Position numbers and translations under genes: made by a program. DNA of 10,111 nt, taken from assembly GCA_041639705.1 (NCBI GenBank), contig JBEQBT010000112.1, positions 1-10,111 of the forward strand. Direction: 5' to 3'. The stretch comes from JARDZI01 sp041639705 (GTDB taxonomy: Bacteria > Bacillota > Clostridia > Clostridiales > Caloramatoraceae). A model generated the notes under the pieces. The model saw nothing but the letters and a program-made list of their open reading frames with translations, was not told the DNA's origin and searched no databases. Shown piece after piece: positions 6,627 to 10,111 of the stretch (positions are counted from its first letter, which is position 1; each line of letters begins with the position of its first letter).

Positions 6627-6649
6627 TAGTGGTCGATGCCCACATCGAC
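6627..6649 (+). repeat. Palindromic intergenic repeat, copy B
   Basis: The 23 bp are identical to copy A at 1910-1932 and in the same orientation, with the same 7-bp stem and CCCA loop. It lies between the transferase stop and its terminator. Confidence 0.8.
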
Positions 6650-6675
6650 TTCCCCAGAAAAATATTTAAAACAAG

Positions 6676-6711
6676 AATCCAGCAGCAATTAAAGAGCTAC
6701 TGGATTTTTTT
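6676..6711 (+). terminator. Rho-independent terminator after the sugar transferase
   Basis: AATCCAGCAGC (6676-6686) pairs with GCTACTGGATT (6696-6706) in an 11-bp stem with one C-A mismatch and a 9-nt loop. It runs into seven Ts (6705-6711). It would end the first exopolysaccharide transcript. Confidence 0.85.
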
Positions 6712-6820
6712 ACATTTGCCTAAATAGACATTTGCATAATCAAAGCGCATATTCAACTGAATGATAAAAATACAAATTTTTTTAATTCTAGATTTAAATA
6801 GGTTTTCCTGCTAAGAATAG

Positions 6821-6965
6821 TTGGTAGGGAGGGGGTAGGTTCTAAGATCCTTCGCTACGCTCAGGATGACAGGTGTGCTGCGAACCCATCATGACAAGTC
6901 AGTTTGTGACATTAGCAACTTCGGTCGGGCCAAAAACCTCCCTCAGTTGGACCCCAGGGGTAGTT
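6821..6965. repeat. GC-rich repeat block with palindromes
   Basis: About 145 bp that is clearly more GC-rich than its flanks and has no gene. It contains GATCCTTCGCTACGCTCAGG (6846-6865), the core of a short palindrome (ATCCT 6847-6851 with AGGAT 6863-6867) that I recall as a widely dispersed intergenic repeat in Firmicutes and other bacteria. It also has ACCCC-A-GGGGT (6951-6961) and an AGGGAGG/CCTCCCT pair (6826-6832 with 6937-6943) near its two ends. This looks like a non-autonomous or degenerate intergenic repeat element; no transposase is nearby. Confidence 0.55.
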
Positions 6966-7017
6966 AACATTCCATTTAAGTGAATTGAGAGATAGTGAGA
7001 CTTTTGAAAACATTTTT

Positions 7018-7065
7018 AATAGGTGGAATATGAACATTTATGTTCGTATTCCACCTATTATTTTT
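7018..7065 (+). terminator. Very long hairpin with T-tract (terminator-like)
   Basis: Bases 7018-7037 pair with 7040-7059 along 20 bp, with one T-G pair and essentially no loop; the stem begins AATAGGTGGAATA. ATTTTT follows (7060-7065), which suits termination on the plus strand. It stands about 150 bp upstream of the epimerase and has no gene directly before it. It may insulate the second module, end a short unannotated transcript, or be a repeat end. Confidence 0.6.
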
Positions 7066-7218
7066 AACATAATTATTACTATATTTGATTTCTAATTTGG
7101 ATTAATTTGAATATTAATATAAGATAAATATTTTATCACATTGGAGTAGTTTGATGATAGAAATCAAGAATAGATTTAGCTATTGAGCATAAATTTATAT
7201 AAATAGGGAGGGATAACA
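7066..7218. other. AT-rich upstream region of the epimerase gene
   Basis: About 150 bp without a gene. It must hold any promoter of the second module downstream of the long hairpin. The best candidate, TTGGAT (7097-7102) with TAAGAT (7120-7125) at 17 bp, is weak. Confidence 0.35.
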
Positions 7219-8166
7219 TTGAAAATATTAGTCACAGGAGGCGCTGGCTTCATTGCCTCCCACATAGTAGACAAGCTAATAGAAAAACAACATGAGGTAG
7301 TAATAATAGACAATCTATCAACAGGAAAATTCAAGAACATAAATCCAAAAGCAAAGTTCTATAAAGAAGATATTATAAATAAAAATAATATAAGTACAAT
7401 TTACAAAAAAGAATCACCAGAAATAATTATCCACCTTGCAGCACAAATAGATGTTCAAAAATCACTAAAGAGCCCATCGGAGGATGCACTGATTAACATT
7501 GTGGGGACAATAAACCTGCTTGAATGCTGCAGGGACTATGGTGTAAAAAAGATAATATACGCATCTTCTGCCGCAGAATATGGAGAACCCAATGAACTCC
7601 CCATAACAACAAACCACCCTGCAAACCCAATATCTTTTTATGGAATTTCCAAGCATACTCCAACCCACTATATAAAAGTATTTTCACAGCTATATGGCAT
7701 TAAATATACAATTCTAAGATATTCAAATGTATACGGTATTAGGCAAGACCCAAGGGGAGAAGGAGGAATTATATCAATATTTATTGATAAGTATTTAAAG
7801 GGTGAAACTCCAGTAGTATATGGGGATGGGGAACAGACCAGGGATTTTATTTATGTAGATGATGTGGCTGAGGCCAATATGGCAGTACTTACATCTGGAG
7901 ACAATAAAATATTTAATGTGTCATTAAATCAGTCAGTATCTATTAATGAGCTTATTAAAATATTTAATATTGTCACAGATAAGAAACAAAATGTAAAATA
8001 TCTTCCAGAGAGAAAAGGAGATATAAAGCACTGTAAGCTTGATAATTATGGAATCATAAATGAAACTAACTGGTTTCCAAGATTTTTGCTATTAGAAGGT
8101 ATAAGAGTTACTTACAATTATTATTTGAATAATAGTAATTTCAGCAGGAGTGAAGTAAATGACTGA
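7219..8166 (+). CDS. NAD-dependent nucleotide-sugar epimerase (extended SDR, UDP-glucose 4-epimerase-like)
   Basis: A 315-residue protein, normal length for the family, starting at TTG with AGGGAGGG (7205-7212) 6 nt upstream. The NAD-binding loop TGGAGFIAS (6-14) and Asp31 after the second strand fit NAD use. SSAAEYG (116-122) supplies the active-site Ser, and the catalytic pair is Tyr141 and Lys145 in SFYGISK. RYSNVYG (167-173) and GDGEQTRDFIYVDDVA (202-217) are the usual substrate-domain motifs. The C-terminal LLLEGIRVTYNYY (290-302) matches the family ending. It would interconvert UDP-sugars (glucose/galactose or the N-acetyl forms, not distinguishable here) for exopolysaccharide assembly. 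Glu120 stands where Val is more usual. The stop codon overlaps the next start by 8 nt. Confidence 0.9.
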   Translation: MKILVTGGAGFIASHIVDKLIEKQHEVVIIDNLSTGKFKNINPKAKFYKEDIINKNNISTIYKKESPEIIIHLAAQIDVQKSLKSPSEDALINIVGTINLLECCRDYGVKKIIYASSAAEYGEPNELPITTNHPANPISFYGISKHTPTHYIKVFSQLYGIKYTILRYSNVYGIRQDPRGEGGIISIFIDKYLKGETPVVYGDGEQTRDFIYVDDVAEANMAVLTSGDNKIFNVSLNQSVSINELIKIFNIVTDKKQNVKYLPERKGDIKHCKLDNYGIINETNWFPRFLLLEGIRVTYNYYLNNSNFSRSEVND

Positions 8167-8520
8167 GCAAAATTTTAGCTATAGTAATTCTAAAAGTCAA
8201 GTTATTATAAATGAATCCATATTAACATATCCCTATGGTGAAACCAAGGCTATGAGTGAGAGAATTTTGACCGATACAACCAAGGCAAATCCGAGTTTTT
8301 CAGTATCTCTATTAAGATACTTTAATCCTGTAGGAGCCCATGAAAGTGGACTGATTGGTGAATCACCTAATGGAATTCCAAGCTACCTGATGCCCTATGT
8401 GACACAGGTTGAAAAGGAAAGTTAAAGAAGCTGCGTGTATTTGGCAATGACTATCCAACTGTAGACGGTACAGGAGTCAGAGATTATATTCATGTGATGG
8501 ATCTGGCTGAAGGTCATTAA
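8159..8520 (+). pseudogene. galE: Broken UDP-glucose 4-epimerase (galE) fragment fused to an unrelated start
   Basis: A proper ribosome site (AGGAG, 8146-8150) and ATG 8159 open a frame whose first 18 residues (MTEQNFSYSNSKSQVIIN) I do not recognise. From about 8213 it becomes the middle of GalE: PYGETKAMSERIL with catalytic Tyr and Lys, LLRYFNPVGAHESG, PNGIPSYLMPYV. After QVEKE a one-base loss, probably in an A-run near 8412-8415, gives a stop at 8423-8425. The homology continues in another frame as KLKKLRVFGNDYPTVDGTG and DYIHVMDLAEGH, then stops at 8518-8520. Both the Rossmann N-terminus (about 145 residues) and the C-terminal 90 or so residues are absent, so activity is not expected. The Rossmann stub at 5917 comes from a different type (GGAGF, as in the intact epimerase). 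Confidence 0.85.
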
Positions 8521-8603
8521 TGTAAAAAAATTATAATATAATATGTATATAGTAAATAAGCTTGGTACTTTACAGATAGATAAAAAGGGAGAAGTGAAAG
8601 AGT

Positions 8604-9290
8604 ATGGGGTATGATACGACCTTAGGTTTAAAGCAGTTGTTTCAAATTATGCTGAAAAGAATATGGTTGATTATACTGACAACTATTATATTTGTATTGG
8701 CAGCTGGAATCATAAGCCATTATTTTTTATCACCAGCCTACAAGGCAAGTACAACAATAATAATAGGTAATTCCCCAAAGCAGTCAGAGGGCTACGGTTA
8801 TAATTATGATGATGTACTTATGTATCAGCAGCTTGCAAAAACCTATCAGGTAATTGCAACCTCAAAAACTGTTGCAGAAAATGCAGCAAAGGAGCTGGGC
8901 AAGGCAGTAAGCCCTGAGGAGGTTTCAAGTAAAACTGAAATAACTACAATGACTGATACACAGGCAATGGTGATAACCGTAACCAGCATATCCGGTGATG
9001 ATGCAAGCAAAACTGCCAATGCAATTGCAGCAGCATTTATAGATGAGGCAATGAGGATTTTTCCAAGGGGCAATGTGCAGATTATGGACAGAGCTTCATC
9101 TCCAAAGAGTCCGGTAAGTCCAAGGCCAATATTAAATATGGTAATAGCACTTCTTTTAGGGCTCCTTTTATCAATTGGAATTATAATTATAAGGGAGTGC
9201 CTGGACAGCACAGTAAAAAATGAAAGTGATGTAAATAATTTGATTGGAGTTCAGGTAGTAGGAATAATACCCCAATATAGAGAAAAGTAA
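8604..9290 (+). CDS. Wzz/CpsC-like polysaccharide co-polymerase, copy 2
   Basis: A 228-residue protein starting at ATG with AAGGGAG (8585-8591) 12 nt upstream. It aligns gap-free with copy 1 over its whole length: my hand count gives 142 identical residues of 228 (62%). The best-kept blocks are ASTTIIIGNSPKQ (48-60), VLMYQQLAKT (71-80), FIDEAMRIFP (145-154) and VSPRP (171-175). Membrane helices lie at about 19-41 and 176-197, with a cytoplasmic tail ending GIIPQYREK. Divergence is greatest in the outer domain loops (61-69, 100-118), where polymer contacts might differ. It follows the galE remnant by 83 bp of AT-rich DNA, and its kinase starts 127 bp downstream. Confidence 0.9.
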   Translation: MGYDTTLGLKQLFQIMLKRIWLIILTTIIFVLAAGIISHYFLSPAYKASTTIIIGNSPKQSEGYGYNYDDVLMYQQLAKTYQVIATSKTVAENAAKELGKAVSPEEVSSKTEITTMTDTQAMVITVTSISGDDASKTANAIAAAFIDEAMRIFPRGNVQIMDRASSPKSPVSPRPILNMVIALLLGLLLSIGIIIIRECLDSTVKNESDVNNLIGVQVVGIIPQYREK

Positions 9291-9417
9291 ATACAAACTG
9301 GTGATCTATGAAGCTGCTTTCATATCTGGGCCCTTAAAAGCTGTGGAGACAGTAGGGCACCCTTCACCATACAGGAATTATTAAAATTAAATATCTGTAT
9401 TGTAAGGAGTGGTAAAT

Positions 9418-10111
9418 TTGGAAAATATAAAGCTGCCATCATTTAAGCTGTCAAAGTCAATTATTGCAGAAGCATATCGAACTCTCAGAACAAATATACA
9501 GTTTTCATCCTTTGACAGCAGGGTTAAAACAATCGTGATAACAAGCTCCGGCCCTTCAGAAGGGAAAACCACAGTATCCTGTAATCTTGCCATATCAATA
9601 GCACAAACAGGAAAAAGGACTGTATTGCTTGACTGCGATATGAGAAAACCAAAGATTCACAGGGTATTTGGAATTTCAAATCTGCTTGGGTTTTCAGATA
9701 TTCTCATTGGAGAAACAAATTTCTGTGAAGTAGCAAATAAAACTGAAATTGATAATCTATTTATAATTCCATCCGGTACAACTCCGCTAAATCCGGCAGA
9801 ATTGCTTTCATCAGTAAGAATGAAAAAGTTCCTGGATGCTATTTGTGAAGCCTATGATTGTATAATAATTGACACACCTCCTATTGTAATGTTCACAGAT
9901 GCACAGATACTTGCACAACGTGTAGATGGGAGCCTCCTTGTCATTGCTTCAGGTCAGACTGAAAAAAGCTCAATATTAAAGGCAAAGGAGCTTTTAGACA
10001 AGGTAGAGGCTAAAATAATCGGAGTAGTAATAAACAAGTATGAAATAAGTAAAAAAGAATACAACCTCCAGTACTATTACGAGGGAACCAGGGAAAAAAA
10101 TAGAAAAAAAC
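9418..10111 (+). CDS. Bacterial tyrosine kinase (BY-kinase, CpsD/CapB type), copy 2 (3' truncated by window)
   Basis: A TTG start with AAGGAG (9404-9409) 8 nt upstream opens a frame with no stop up to the window edge; 231 residues are visible. Walker A SSGPSEGKT (43-51), Walker A' LLDCDMRKP (70-78) and Walker B IIIDTPP (149-155) are intact. The first 210 residues match copy 1 without gaps at about 69% identity by hand count. The C-terminal tail differs: visible tyrosines are fewer and more spread (Tyr208, 214, 219-221, in EYNLQYYYEG) than the seven-Tyr cluster of copy 1, although more may lie beyond the edge. It should pair with the Wzz-like protein upstream. Confidence 0.92.
   Translation, partial: MENIKLPSFKLSKSIIAEAYRTLRTNIQFSSFDSRVKTIVITSSGPSEGKTTVSCNLAISIAQTGKRTVLLDCDMRKPKIHRVFGISNLLGFSDILIGETNFCEVANKTEIDNLFIIPSGTTPLNPAELLSSVRMKKFLDAICEAYDCIIIDTPPIVMFTDAQILAQRVDGSLLVIASGQTEKSSILKAKELLDKVEAKIIGVVINKYEISKKEYNLQYYYEGTREKNRKK

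Noticed and set aside
7032..7045. GAACAT-TT-ATGTTC as a second LexA box
   Set aside because: The half-sites are 6 bp apart instead of 4 and they are simply the tip of the long hairpin.
1..10111. CRISPR array, tRNA or rRNA genes, transposase or phage genes
   Set aside because: I found no regularly spaced repeats, cloverleaf-like sequence or recognisable mobile-element protein.

Overview
The window looks like chromosomal DNA of a low-GC Gram-positive anaerobe of the Clostridia type. The DNA is AT-rich, Shine-Dalgarno sites are strong (AAGGAG, AGGAGG), TTG starts are frequent (5050, 5998, 7219, 9418), and the polysaccharide genes use the split Gram-positive layout: a membrane Wzz-like protein and a separate cytoplasmic tyrosine kinase. 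The species cannot be named from the sequence.

Layout: (1) Positions 1-1754 are the end of a sugar or cyclitol metabolic operon, with a 5'-truncated Gfo/Idh/MocA oxidoreductase and a TIM-barrel sugar isomerase/epimerase, closed by a clean terminator at 1783-1812. (2) At 2121-3185 is a lone TPR-repeat protein. It converges on a minus-strand gene (3258-3794) that I read tentatively as a ComK-like regulator. That gene has a consensus promoter (TTGACA, 18 bp, TATAAT) whose spacer holds a perfect LexA/SOS-type box. (3) Positions 4259-6609 are a first exopolysaccharide module: Wzz-like chain-length protein, BY-kinase, an 11-codon remnant of an epimerase gene, and a phosphoglycosyl transferase that starts glycan assembly on undecaprenyl phosphate. 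(4) Positions 6610-7218 are non-coding and hold a terminator, palindromic repeats, a GC-rich repeat block and a second, very long hairpin. (5) From 7219 to the right edge lie an intact NAD-dependent nucleotide-sugar epimerase, a broken galE fragment, and a second Wzz-like/BY-kinase pair paralogous to the first; the second kinase runs off the window.

How the genes would work together: the epimerase supplies a nucleotide sugar, the phosphoglycosyl transferase loads the first sugar-phosphate onto the lipid carrier, and the Wzz-like/BY-kinase pairs control polymer length and export through cycles of tyrosine phosphorylation. No polymerase, flippase, further glycosyltransferase or CpsB-type phosphatase is visible, so they would have to lie outside the window.

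The locus looks rearranged. The wzz-kinase module is duplicated (about 62% and 69% identity by hand count), epimerase genes are left as a 5' stub and an internal fragment, and dyad repeats lie in the gaps. I see no transposase, CRISPR array, tRNA or rRNA. The most notable signal is the SOS-type promoter in front of the ComK-like gene.
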